From the IMG/VR virus record IMGVR_UViG_3300025101_002824, positions 50,085-114,084 of that record: DNA of 64,000 nt, one strand, 5' to 3'. Every line of letters starts with the position of its first letter. Within the stretch, counting starts at the first letter, position 1. Positions 9,104-18,315 of this stretch are shown piece after piece. The DNA is from a virus. The position numbers were made by a program, and so were the translations under genes. The notes below the pieces were generated by a model. The model did not search any database and was not told the origin of the DNA. It saw only the letters and a program-made list of their open reading frames with translations.

Positions 9104-9123
9104 TTTTGTATATTATTAATAGA
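9104..9123 (+). promoter_or_regulatory. Candidate phage promoter motif, copy 2
   Basis: TTTTGTATATTATTAATAGA lies directly after the terminator and about 30 bases before the next start. It matches the motif seen at 2789, 15231, 18286, 30400 and 63545. Confidence 0.5.
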
Positions 9124-9154
9124 TACTCTTTGTATTTAAGACTAAAATAAAATT

Positions 9155-9700
9155 ATGGCAGCTAAACACATATTAAGCTTAGAAGTTTTACCTGTATCAA
9201 ATCCTGAAGTACTCAGTATTAAAGATACTAGTACATATGCAAAAAATATAAAAATAGATTGTCCTGAATTATTAGTTACAGTTCCAGGATTTAATAGACC
9301 TGCACTTATTAAAGTAACAGAAGGATTTGATCTAACAATTAATGCTTGTGCATTAAATGTACAAACAAAAAACTGTAATAATACAAGAGTTATTATACCA
9401 GATGGATTATATATTATAAGGTATCAAGTTAGTCCTCATGACAAAGCTTATGTAGAGTATAATCATTTAAGAATCACAAACATAATGAATCAATACTATG
9501 ATAAAATGTGTTTACTTGATATAACTCCTTGTGAGCCATCATATGATAGAAAAAAATTACTTGATCAATTAAGTGATATAAAAGTATATATAGATGCTGC
9601 AAAAGCTAAAGTAGAATATGCAGCTAATCCCCAGGCAGGCTTAGAGTTATTTAATTTTGCAAAAAAGAAATTAGATAAAATAACTTGTCCAACATGTTAA
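9155..9700 (+). CDS. Appendage-associated protein with beta domain
   Basis: This 181 aa protein has a beta-rich first 120 residues (strands around LLVTVPGFNRPALIKV and GLYIIRYQVSP) followed by a helical tail from about residue 128 that ends in CPTC. It opens the fibre/adhesin block and is followed 18 bases later by a mini zinc-ribbon gene. The pattern, an Ig-like or jelly-roll-like beta domain and a C-terminal helix, resembles a small protein found next to fibre genes of crAss-like phages, but this is a family impression and not a confirmed match. A role as fibre adaptor or chaperone is inferred from position. Confidence 0.5.
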   Translation: MAAKHILSLEVLPVSNPEVLSIKDTSTYAKNIKIDCPELLVTVPGFNRPALIKVTEGFDLTINACALNVQTKNCNNTRVIIPDGLYIIRYQVSPHDKAYVEYNHLRITNIMNQYYDKMCLLDITPCEPSYDRKKLLDQLSDIKVYIDAAKAKVEYAANPQAGLELFNFAKKKLDKITCPTC

Positions 9701-9718
9701 CCAATAAACCAAATAAAT

Positions 9719-9859
9719 ATGGCAGCAAATTGTACACATTGTAAACGAGCAATAGGATGCGGATGTCAACAAACAACTGCATCTGATGGAAAAATTGTTT
9801 GCAAAACCTGTGAAAAAGCTTATGAAGCAGCATTAGAAGCAGGATTAGTTAAAAAATAA
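9719..9859 (+). CDS. Mini zinc-ribbon protein (46 aa)
   Basis: A short ORF between two fibre-block genes encodes 46 residues with six cysteines arranged as C5-x2-C8, C14-x-C16 and C28-x2-C31, a pattern able to hold one or two zinc ions. The C-terminal third is a simple helix (KAYEAALEAGLVKK). Stop and next start are two bases apart (9859 and 9862), so it is translationally coupled with the adhesin gene. The regular CxxC spacing and tight packing argue for a real gene. It may help the folding or assembly of the Cys-rich adhesin, or bind nucleic acid; neither is shown. Confidence 0.65.
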   Translation: MAANCTHCKRAIGCGCQQTTASDGKIVCKTCEKAYEAALEAGLVKK

Positions 9860-9861
9860 GG

Positions 9862-12800
9862 ATGGAATCAAATTGTAATAAAAAAGATACTACTATACAA
9901 AAAATCCAGACTGAACGTGGATTTGCTGATGAGATATTTAAAAAATATAGATATGAAAGATATGGTGTAGGTACTTGTTGTGGTTCCAATCTTCCTTCTT
10001 ATATAAAAGATAAATACCTTTGTGATTTTCAAGATTCTAAAGTTACACAATATGATTCTATAAAAACTGTAGTAACAAAATATGATCCTCCAGCAACTGG
10101 TGCTAAAGATGATGCTAATAGACCTGGATGGGTTGATGCAGCTTGTGGTATGGCACAAGGTGATATAGAAGTTTATTTTTATTATGATGCAACATCATTA
10201 GGTTTAACACAAGTACAAGCTGCTTATAATGCAGCTAAAGATTGGATTGAAGTAGTAAAAGCTGAAGCAAATCAACCAGGAGATCCTGATTCATGTAATG
10301 GCGGCATAAGTGCAAGTGTAAAAGATTATCATACAACAGTATTTGGAGAAAGATGGCTTGATTGGGCTACATCATCAATGACTGGTATGTTTCAAAATTC
10401 AGGAAGTTGTGGTGGTAATGCTACTATAGATGTAAATGGTGTTCCATGTGCATCAAACAGTGCTGTAACAGGAACACCTGTAAATGTTGATGCAAATCCT
10501 AACAGAAACTTTGGTACTAACGATTGTAATAGTGCTGCAGATTCAGTATTTCCATGGTCTGTAAATAATACTAATAAATTTTGGGCTATATTAAAATGGG
10601 CTCAAAGTAATGGTGTAATTATGCATAATGGTGGACCGGCAGGTGTTGATGTAACAGCATCAGTATTACCTGTAGCTCAAGGAGGTAACGGAGGAACTGA
10701 TACTAGTGGTGGAGTTTTTGCTGGTGTTACTTCAATAGGTATGCCTCCTATTGCAAGCAAACAAAACTTATTAGTTGTAACATTTTTAGATGAAGCTACT
10801 TCAACCACTCATCATCAACCATATCATGGTAAAGGTGATCCAGCAACTTGGAATAATGCTACAGATGGATCAGGAACTGTAACTCCTTGTTGGGCAGCAG
10901 ATCATACACAATTCATTCAAACAAGAAATATTTGGATGGCTGGAATGGCAGATAGAAAATCTGATTTTTATATGTATCCATCTGCACCATCTAATCCTGG
11001 ACCAGCACATCATCCTTTACCATTACATGTATTAGGAGCTATTACATCAGGTGATAAAACTCCAGCTGATGGTACATTAACTACAGCACCATTTAATACA
11101 TTAGGACCATTAACACCAATTCAAACATCTAATCCATATTTTGCTCAAGGATATGGTGCATTAGATCAACATGGATGGGGAACAAATGTATTTGAAGGAG
11201 TATTTCAAGCTGAAACTTTTCAAAATGATTTAGATGCATTTGTAGATTTAGAAAATTGTAATGACTCAGAATGTTTTCTATTTGTTGTAAAAGACCAAAA
11301 TGGTAATCCTATTAGTTGTCATCCAATAACAATAAATGGTGGCGTTGTTGGAGAAACAAATGAAAATGGATTTTTAAGATGGTGTGTAAATAATGCATCA
11401 GTTAACACAAGACACATATTAGATTTATGTACATGTTTAACTACTACAGGTGGATGTAAATCTCAAAAGGTTTCTATGACCATAACAGATAAATGTAAAT
11501 TTACTGCATGTGATGTAACACCTTTTCAAGCATGTGAAGAACCAGCTGAAACAACATCTTCTGGTAATTTATTAAAAGGTTGTACTGATCCTAATGCAGA
11601 TAATTATAATCCAAACGCAACTGTAGATGATGGATCATGTAAGTTTTGTGAATCTTTTACTATAACAACAGGAAGTATAGGTGATGCTACAGAAAATAAT
11701 GACACTCCTCCTGTATGTCAAAATGATGGTTTTATAAATATTATAGTAGCAGGAGGAACGCCACCATATACATTCCAATGGACTGGACCAAGTGGATATA
11801 CAGCAACTACACAAAATATAACAGGTATATGTGGAGGTGTATATAATGTTTTTGTTACAGATAGTGCTACTAATCCATGTACAGAAGCTGCATCTTTCTT
11901 TATTGATCAACCACAATCAAGAATTTATGGTTGTATGGATGCTACTGCTTGTAATTATAATTCTTCTGCTACACATAGTGATAATTCATGTTTATTCTCT
12001 GGTTGTACTGATTCTTCTGCAACTAATTATGATCCTACTGCAACAGCAGATTGTAATTGTAATCCACCATCATCTCCTTTGTATCAAAATGATGTAGGTT
12101 GGGATAGCTGTTGTACAGCATGTGTAGATGGATGTATGGATCCAAATGCAAACAATTTTAATTCTGCTGCTACTTGTGATGATGGTTCCTGTACATATAA
12201 TTATTCATGTATTCAAACAGGAAGTCCTGGATTTAATAGTTGTGATGGATATACAAATATAGGTACATTTTCAAATTCATCTCAAGCTTTAAACTTTTAT
12301 ACTGATCCAGCAAATGGATTTACACATTTACCAATAAATTCTATTGTGCATTCATTAACTGGTGTTGCACCTCAACCAGGACAATGTGTTGATGCAAATG
12401 GTAATATAATAAAATTTAATGGCGGAATATTCTTTACTATGAGTGATATAGCTGGTACATCATGTCCTCATGATGATTGGCCTCTTTCATGGACAGCTGC
12501 TGGTTTACTTCCAGATGCAAATAGTACTACACAAAGAACATTTATTACAGAAAGTTGGGATGATGTTTTAAATTATCTTCAAGATACACTTGCTCAAGGT
12601 CAACAGTATGTTGATTGGTCAAATAGTTTTATAACTTCATTTAATAGTTTAACATATCAAGATATAGCTACTATTCTTCAAGCATCACAAGGTACATTAT
12701 ACACTGGACCAGGTCAACCTGCATTACAGAATCTTCTTTATCCTGAATGTCAATATAGAAGAATTTTACCATCATCTGCTGCTGGTCCATGTACTTGTCT

Positions 12801-15210
12801 TGGAACAACTCAAACATGTACTTGTACTGAAATGACAGATGGTACAGGTATTTATCCAACTATACAAGATTGTCAAAATAGTCCAACAGAATGCTGTAAT
12901 ACAAGTATAGGACCTAAATTTGTTTGTGTACCAGGAAATATAACAAATAGTTGTAGTAATAAAACATTAGCATCACCTAATGTTATTAGCCTTACTCCTA
13001 ATTTAAATGATAATTTAGCTCAAGAATGGACATCTTCAAATATTTATTGGCCTGTAGTTCCTGTAGATGGATTCTATTTTAAAATAGATAATAATGCAGG
13101 AGGTAGTTGTTTTGCATTAATAAATGAAGCGCAAGCTTATATAACAAAACTTTCAGTTGATTTTGATGATCCACAACCTGTAATACAACCACAATCATAT
13201 ACTATACAAACTGGTGGTGACTCATGGGCAATAGTTCAAAATGCTCTATTTAATGCTGGTTATAATGGTACTACATATCCTGATTTATCAAACGCTGATT
13301 GGAATACTGCTAAAATAATAACTGCTCAAAGTCAACCAGGAGCTTGGTCATTTAGAGCTTTTATGTCTTTATGTAATTGTACTAATGATGGTAATTGTGA
13401 TTGTATTGAAGATCAAACAGGACAGTATAATGATTATGCAAGCTGTATTCAAGATTGTTGTGATAGTCAATTAACATATGGTTGTACTGATCCAAACGCA
13501 ATAAACTATGATCCTAATGTTCAAATTGATGATTCTACATGTTTATACTGTGATGATTTAAATGCTCAAGGTGTACCAACACCTATTCATGATGCTACTT
13601 TTACTGATTATGTAGATCCTACACCTTCTAATGCATCAAACGGTTCAGTATTAGTTAATTTTGCTGTATCAGTAAATACAGGTACTAATTTAAATGTTTT
13701 AGTATATGATTCTCAAGCTAATCTTGTTCAAACTAATTTAATTCCTGGTGGTGCTACAAGTTATCTTATTACAGGATTACCAACAGACAATTATACAATA
13801 GTTTTAGAATGGATAAAGACTGTTGGAGGAAGTACAATAATCATGTGTTCAGAAAATTATTCAATATTTATTGGAAATCCAGGTGGAGCATTATTATGGG
13901 AATGTGTACCAAATTATGGTAATCCTACAATAGATGTAATGAGTCCTCCTTTGGCTGGATATAATATTGCAGCACAACCAAATTCAACTTTATATAATGC
14001 ACAAGGTGCTTATACACAAGTAGGAGCTACACCTTATTTAACTGTTGCAGCAAGAGATTGGACAAAAAATCCTGATTCTTATGGTTTACCTTTAAGTTTA
14101 AGACAACCATGGGGTTATCAAATTGATGGTCCATTTGGCTCAGCTGATTGTGTAGATAATCTATCAGGAGGTATACAATTTGCAATTGTTAAATTTGATA
14201 TATCAGATAGTAGTTTTAATACTTTATTTGAAATGACTACTACAAATAACAATACATGGAATGATTTAACAAGTTTTGTATCAGGTTTAGTTAACAATCC
14301 AGGTTTAGTAAATGCAAATTATGAAGATATTGAAATTGCACTTGCTGCTGCTGGAAATGGTGATACTATTACAGTTTCAGCACAAAAACCAATAAATTGT
14401 GGAGATTGTGAGTGTATAGAAACACATAGTGGTATATATACAACAGAAGCTGCTTGTAACTCAGCATGTTGTATATCAGGTTGTACAGATCCAGCTGCTG
14501 ATAACTACAATCCAAATGCAAATTTAGAAAATGGATCATGTGTTTATTGTAGTGGATTTGATGCATTATTAAGTAATGCAGATCCTACAATTCCAACTGG
14601 AAATAGCGGAAGTTGGAATGCAGGAAATATTAATGTAAACAATGGGCAGATATTAGCATCAGGTATAGGTGGTTCTGGTCAATATGCTGTTAATGTTTAT
14701 TATGAAGGTTATAATGGAAATGCAGAAGTAAATCCAATATCATTATATCCAGGATTTTATAAAGTAGTACTATTTGATATAGTTACTCAATGTACTAGAA
14801 TAAAGTTTACGCAATTAGAACCATTAAGTGATAAGTGTCGTACAACTGGTACTCCATGGTATCCTACTGCAGCAAGTTCATTTAGTGCAAGTGGACAATG
14901 GAATGAGCTGACTAGTAAAATGGGTGCAGGTAATCTTTCAGTTAATCCTAATGCACATCCTAATACCAACGTTTGGCCAAGATCTTTATCTAGTATTTAT
15001 GTAACAAATTTAAATCATACAGGTGGAGCAACTTATACAGTAAGACTTTATAATAATGCTACTGGTGCAAATGTTGTAACTTTACCAAATGTATCTGGTT
15101 TAGTACAAATAAATGCTTTAGTACAAGGAACATCATATACACTTGAAGTTAGTAATGGCACAGGTGCCTGTGATTTAATTGGACATGTGTTTACATTTGA
15201 TGCTTTATAA
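9862..15210 (+). CDS. Giant Cys-rich fibre/adhesin with SprB-type and GCTDP repeats
   Basis: This 1782 aa protein is a probable receptor-binding or surface fibre. The first 450 residues form a distinct globular region; its segment around DIEVYFYYDATSLG and VVTFLDEAT loosely resembles a von Willebrand A fold. Six copies of a Cys-bounded repeat of the form GC(T/M)D..A.NY(D/N)P.A...GSC start near residues 573, 690, 714, 757, 1207 and 1540. Between the first two lies a SprB-like repeat (about residues 594-686, with GGTPPYTFQWTGPSGY and GVYNVFVTD). Both elements are typical of secreted Bacteroidetes adhesins and gliding proteins. There is no signal peptide, as expected for a phage structural protein. 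The repeats probably came from, or imitate, host surface proteins. Confidence 0.7.
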   Translation: MESNCNKKDTTIQKIQTERGFADEIFKKYRYERYGVGTCCGSNLPSYIKDKYLCDFQDSKVTQYDSIKTVVTKYDPPATGAKDDANRPGWVDAACGMAQGDIEVYFYYDATSLGLTQVQAAYNAAKDWIEVVKAEANQPGDPDSCNGGISASVKDYHTTVFGERWLDWATSSMTGMFQNSGSCGGNATIDVNGVPCASNSAVTGTPVNVDANPNRNFGTNDCNSAADSVFPWSVNNTNKFWAILKWAQSNGVIMHNGGPAGVDVTASVLPVAQGGNGGTDTSGGVFAGVTSIGMPPIASKQNLLVVTFLDEATSTTHHQPYHGKGDPATWNNATDGSGTVTPCWAADHTQFIQTRNIWMAGMADRKSDFYMYPSAPSNPGPAHHPLPLHVLGAITSGDKTPADGTLTTAPFNTLGPLTPIQTSNPYFAQGYGALDQHGWGTNVFEGVFQAETFQNDLDAFVDLENCNDSECFLFVVKDQNGNPISCHPITINGGVVGETNENGFLRWCVNNASVNTRHILDLCTCLTTTGGCKSQKVSMTITDKCKFTACDVTPFQACEEPAETTSSGNLLKGCTDPNADNYNPNATVDDGSCKFCESFTITTGSIGDATENNDTPPVCQNDGFINIIVAGGTPPYTFQWTGPSGYTATTQNITGICGGVYNVFVTDSATNPCTEAASFFIDQPQSRIYGCMDATACNYNSSATHSDNSCLFSGCTDSSATNYDPTATADCNCNPPSSPLYQNDVGWDSCCTACVDGCMDPNANNFNSAATCDDGSCTYNYSCIQTGSPGFNSCDGYTNIGTFSNSSQALNFYTDPANGFTHLPINSIVHSLTGVAPQPGQCVDANGNIIKFNGGIFFTMSDIAGTSCPHDDWPLSWTAAGLLPDANSTTQRTFITESWDDVLNYLQDTLAQGQQYVDWSNSFITSFNSLTYQDIATILQASQGTLYTGPGQPALQNLLYPECQYRRILPSSAAGPCTCLGTTQTCTCTEMTDGTGIYPTIQDCQNSPTECCNTSIGPKFVCVPGNITNSCSNKTLASPNVISLTPNLNDNLAQEWTSSNIYWPVVPVDGFYFKIDNNAGGSCFALINEAQAYITKLSVDFDDPQPVIQPQSYTIQTGGDSWAIVQNALFNAGYNGTTYPDLSNADWNTAKIITAQSQPGAWSFRAFMSLCNCTNDGNCDCIEDQTGQYNDYASCIQDCCDSQLTYGCTDPNAINYDPNVQIDDSTCLYCDDLNAQGVPTPIHDATFTDYVDPTPSNASNGSVLVNFAVSVNTGTNLNVLVYDSQANLVQTNLIPGGATSYLITGLPTDNYTIVLEWIKTVGGSTIIMCSENYSIFIGNPGGALLWECVPNYGNPTIDVMSPPLAGYNIAAQPNSTLYNAQGAYTQVGATPYLTVAARDWTKNPDSYGLPLSLRQPWGYQIDGPFGSADCVDNLSGGIQFAIVKFDISDSSFNTLFEMTTTNNNTWNDLTSFVSGLVNNPGLVNANYEDIEIALAAAGNGDTITVSAQKPINCGDCECIETHSGIYTTEAACNSACCISGCTDPAADNYNPNANLENGSCVYCSGFDALLSNADPTIPTGNSGSWNAGNINVNNGQILASGIGGSGQYAVNVYYEGYNGNAEVNPISLYPGFYKVVLFDIVTQCTRIKFTQLEPLSDKCRTTGTPWYPTAASSFSASGQWNELTSKMGAGNLSVNPNAHPNTNVWPRSLSSIYVTNLNHTGGATYTVRLYNNATGANVVTLPNVSGLVQINALVQGTSYTLEVSNGTGACDLIGHVFTFDAL

Positions 15211-15230
15211 ATAGGGAAAATAAAAAATAA

Positions 15231-15250
15231 TTTGTATATTATTAATGTAG
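15231..15250 (+). promoter_or_regulatory. Candidate phage promoter motif, copy 3
   Basis: TTTGTATATTATTAATGTAG ends only nine bases before the ATG at 15260. With a normal transcription start the leader would be nearly absent. Matches the copies at 2789, 9104, 18286, 30400 and 63545. Confidence 0.5.
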
Positions 15251-15259
15251 AATAAAGAT

Positions 15260-16390
15260 ATGATACCAACGAATTCAAATAATCCAACTAATTGTGATCC
15301 TATATCATCTAACTGTGTAGTTTGGCAAGGACCAGATATTCCATGTGGAAATATATGTACAGGAGATACTATTAGTGATGTTGTTGCAGCATTATGTACT
15401 GAACTTCAACTACTTCAAACTTTAATAGAAAATGGTGGCGGATCATCATTTAATATTGCTAATATTAATCAATCAGAATTAATAGGAACACCTGCTACAA
15501 ATTTAGAAGAGTTGATTCAATTAATGATTGATAATATTATTATCAATTCAGGTAATAGTCCAGGTCCAGGAACAGGAGGAGATTTTGATTGTGCAGAGGT
15601 AATGAAATGTGCTGTTACAACTCCAGCATGTTTTAGAGAGTTAACTGGATTTTCTAGTGGTGGTAATTTAAATGATTGGATTACAACTGTATCTCAACAC
15701 CTATGTGATTTAGGAACTGTAACCTCAACACAACAATCATTAACAACTACATTAGCAGCTAGAGTATCAAATTTAGAACAACAACCTACTGGAGATCCAA
15801 ATCCAAGAGTATATTCTAGTGGTGTTACTACAAAAGGTGTACTTACTCCTATAGAAACAGTTGTTCAAGCATTGGATTCTCAATTTATTACTTTAAGAAA
15901 TACAACTGGTGATCCAGCAAATATTTCTACTGGTATTAATACACAACCAAAAGATTTAACAACTCCAAGAAGTACTGAAGGATATAGTGGTGTAATAAAA
16001 ACAAGTCCAGCAACAAGTGGAGATGCTCAATATAATACTTGGTTAGCAATAGATGATTTAAGAAAAGCAGTAAAAGATATACAAGATAATTGTTGTGCAA
16101 ACATTCAATTACAAAGAATGAATGGTATAAATAGTTTATATGCAAATGGTACTACATGTGCAACTGCATTATCAGCTGCAACAGCAAATACAGGTTGTTT
16201 AGATATTTGGAATACAACAGGGGTACAATGGGATACTACAGTTAAAGCTTATAGTAATCCATATAATCCAGGACCAAATACAGAACTTGCACATAATCAA
16301 TATTATGCATTATGTGGAGGTGCTGCAATAGCAAGATATAGTAGAACATCACCGCATTGGAATAATATAACAACTAATTGTGGAGGTTAA
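15260..16390 (+). CDS. Fibre protein with trimer-like N-terminal region
   Basis: This 376 aa protein begins with a Cys-containing segment (VVWQGPDIPCGNICTGDT) followed by a helix (SDVVAALCTELQLLQTLIENGG); this arrangement recurs in fibre proteins of marine and freshwater Bacteroidetes phages. The middle contains heptad-like segments (LTTTLAARVSNLEQQ) suited to a trimeric coil and Gly/Pro/Asn-rich linkers. The C-terminal part is globular and Cys-bearing. It lies between the large adhesin and an FN3 protein, in the appendage block. The exact place in the virion (head fibre or tail fibre) cannot be told from sequence. Confidence 0.6.
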   Translation: MIPTNSNNPTNCDPISSNCVVWQGPDIPCGNICTGDTISDVVAALCTELQLLQTLIENGGGSSFNIANINQSELIGTPATNLEELIQLMIDNIIINSGNSPGPGTGGDFDCAEVMKCAVTTPACFRELTGFSSGGNLNDWITTVSQHLCDLGTVTSTQQSLTTTLAARVSNLEQQPTGDPNPRVYSSGVTTKGVLTPIETVVQALDSQFITLRNTTGDPANISTGINTQPKDLTTPRSTEGYSGVIKTSPATSGDAQYNTWLAIDDLRKAVKDIQDNCCANIQLQRMNGINSLYANGTTCATALSAATANTGCLDIWNTTGVQWDTTVKAYSNPYNPGPNTELAHNQYYALCGGAAIARYSRTSPHWNNITTNCGG

Positions 16391-16411
16391 TAATTAATAA
16401 ATAATAAAAAA

Positions 16412-16954
16412 ATGGCTTGTAATAATTGTAATGATACTTCTACTGATTGTAGTAATTTAGCATGCGGATGTGCTGATACATCACAAACTATGCCGTGTAC
16501 ATATACTGATTGTAGAAAAGACGGTGCTGAATCTTGTGATGAAGTAACATGTGCAGCATGTGTATCATATTGTGCAGATACCTTTGAAGCTTCATTAGGA
16601 AGTACAATTTTACAAGTTGCTAAAGGAGAAAGATTAGATAGAATTTTACAAAGAATGGTTTTATTTTTGACTAATGCAACATGTGTTGCAACTGCTCCTC
16701 AATTAGTTTCTTTAGGTACAATTACAAGTAATACAATAATGGTAGAGTGGTCAGGTGTACCAAATGGCGCAACAGTAGATGTACAATTTAAACTTCCTAC
16801 ATCTCAAGGATGGACTACAGCTGCAACTGGACTTGGAACTTCAGTAACAGCTCATACTGTAACAAATTTAGCAGCTCAAAATGTTTATCAATTTAGAGTT
16901 CTTAATGGTTCTTGTTCATCAGTAATAGTAACTGGTGTAACATTACCTATATAA
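16412..16954 (+). CDS. Cys-rich protein with fibronectin type III domain
   Basis: This 180 aa protein has two parts. Residues 1-55 contain about a dozen cysteines in short spacings (CNNCND, CGCAD, CAACVSYC), probably disulphide- or metal-stabilised. After a helix, residues 95-180 form an Ig-like beta sandwich with fibronectin type III features (PQLVSLGTITSNTIMVEWSG, then VYQFRVLNGSCSS). FN3 and Ig-like modules are common on phage appendages and decoration proteins, where they bind surface glycans. It is the last gene of the appendage block and is followed by a strong terminator. Confidence 0.65.
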   Translation: MACNNCNDTSTDCSNLACGCADTSQTMPCTYTDCRKDGAESCDEVTCAACVSYCADTFEASLGSTILQVAKGERLDRILQRMVLFLTNATCVATAPQLVSLGTITSNTIMVEWSGVPNGATVDVQFKLPTSQGWTTAATGLGTSVTAHTVTNLAAQNVYQFRVLNGSCSSVIVTGVTLPI

Positions 16955-17004
16955 TACAACAAGAAAGTGAGGGTTTTATATTGGTTTTCCTAAACTTAAT
17001 TGTC

Positions 17005-17039
17005 TGAGGCCTGGGGTTAACACCGGGCCTCTTTTTTTA
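17005..17039 (+). terminator. Strong GC-rich intrinsic terminator
   Basis: GAGGCCTGG (17006-17014) pairs with CCGGGCCTC (17023-17031, one G-U pair) over an eight-base loop, followed by a run of T to 17038. It closes the appendage block. Confidence 0.85.
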
Positions 17040-17059
17040 TATACATACAGAAATTTTTA

Positions 17060-17067
17060 TATATTTG
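17060..17067 (+). promoter_or_regulatory. Possible host-type Bacteroidetes -7 element
   Basis: TATATTTG fits the Bacteroidetes -7 consensus TAnnTTTG and lies about 20 bases before the start of the phosphoesterase gene, just after a terminator. No clear -33 TTG is present, so confidence is low. Confidence 0.3.
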
Positions 17068-17087
17068 CAAACAAAACTTAATAATTT

Positions 17088-18269
17088 ATGGAATCATTTA
17101 TAGACAAAATTAAAGGATCATTTAAATGGAAAAAAACATCAGACTATTGTGCTGATAAATTAGGAATAACTGTTGAAGATTATGAAGTATTAAAATCTTG
17201 GGTTAAATCTACAGAATTAATAGAAAACAGTAATTCATCATATGAGTATAATTTAGAAAAAGGTGAAGCAAAAATGGAGACAATAAGTTCTTCTGAACCA
17301 AAGTCACCTGAAGAAATAATTAAAATGTTAAACATTGATACTACTCAATGGAAACTTTCAAGTTATTGGAATAAACAAATGGGTGATCATTGGCGTGTAT
17401 CTGCAATGGTTACTAAAATAAAAGATAATGAAGTTGATAATATAGCTGAATTATTAAAAGAGTTTAAGCCTAAAAAATTTAAGCCAGTAAAAAGAATTAA
17501 AACTCCAGGTAAAGTAAAAACAGCTGGAGTTTTGTCTTTACAAGATATACATTTTGGTAAAGAAGGAAATGAAACAATTGATAAATGTTTTGAAGAAACA
17601 ATTATTGATTTAGTTGAAAGAGCTACAAGTGCTCATCATTTAGAAAAAATATACTACGTAGTAGGAGGGGATCTTATAAACATGGATACATGGAGTGGTA
17701 GTACTACTAGTGGTACACCATTAGATAACTGTATGACTGCTACAGAAGCTTACATGCAGGCTTTTAATGCTATACAATGGAGTATAAATTATATTAAACA
17801 ATTTTGTGATACTTTACAAGTAGTATATATACCAGGTAATCATGATAGACTTTCCTCTTTTCATTTAGCACATGGTCTATCTAAATGTTTTGATGATGCA
17901 AATATTGAATGGGATGTAGTTTATCTTGAGAGAAAAGTATTTACATATGGAGATAACTTTTTTGCATTTGAACATGGTGATGTAAATACTAAAAATTCTT
18001 TAATGTTATACTCTATGGAATATCCAAGAGAATGGGGTAAGACATTATTTAGAACCTTATACACAGGACATTATCATCATAAGAAAAAAATAGAATACAT
18101 AACAGCTCATGAAAATACAGGTTTTATGTTAAAAATATTACCAAGTTTATCAAGAACTGATTATTATCATTATCATAATAAATTTGTTGGATCTAGAAGA
18201 TCTGGGGTACTATCTATACATAGTCCTAACAAAGGAGAAATATGTGAGTTAACATATTCTCCTGAATAA
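17088..18269 (+). CDS. Calcineurin-like metallophosphoesterase
   Basis: This 393 aa protein shows the five-motif signature of dimetal phosphoesterases: D153-I-H155, G-G-D195, G-N251-H252-D253, H296 in EHGD, and G-H328-Y-H330. All predicted metal and catalytic residues are present, so it should be active on a phosphomono- or phosphodiester. The first 140 residues form a separate, charged helical domain without a recognised fold, perhaps for DNA or virion attachment. It stands alone after a strong terminator, between appendage and connector genes, an unusual place for an enzyme. Possible roles are DNA processing, a nucleotide phosphatase or RNA repair; the sequence does not decide. Confidence 0.85.
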   Translation: MESFIDKIKGSFKWKKTSDYCADKLGITVEDYEVLKSWVKSTELIENSNSSYEYNLEKGEAKMETISSSEPKSPEEIIKMLNIDTTQWKLSSYWNKQMGDHWRVSAMVTKIKDNEVDNIAELLKEFKPKKFKPVKRIKTPGKVKTAGVLSLQDIHFGKEGNETIDKCFEETIIDLVERATSAHHLEKIYYVVGGDLINMDTWSGSTTSGTPLDNCMTATEAYMQAFNAIQWSINYIKQFCDTLQVVYIPGNHDRLSSFHLAHGLSKCFDDANIEWDVVYLERKVFTYGDNFFAFEHGDVNTKNSLMLYSMEYPREWGKTLFRTLYTGHYHHKKKIEYITAHENTGFMLKILPSLSRTDYYHYHNKFVGSRRSGVLSIHSPNKGEICELTYSPE

Positions 18270-18285
18270 CTTTTATTTATCCCTA

Positions 18286-18310
18286 TTTTTTTGTAAATTA
18301 TATACGTAAG
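18286..18310 (+). promoter_or_regulatory. Candidate phage promoter motif, copy 4
   Basis: TTTGTAAATTATATACGTAA is a diverged copy of the motif at 2789, 9104, 15231, 30400 and 63545. It ends five bases before the ATG at 18316. Confidence 0.45.
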
Positions 18311-18315
18311 TAGAT

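Noticed and set aside
11570-14560. Regularly spaced repeats that could suggest a CRISPR array
   Set aside because: Repeats are in-frame protein repeats with unequal spacing and diverged bases, not near-identical direct repeats with constant spacers.
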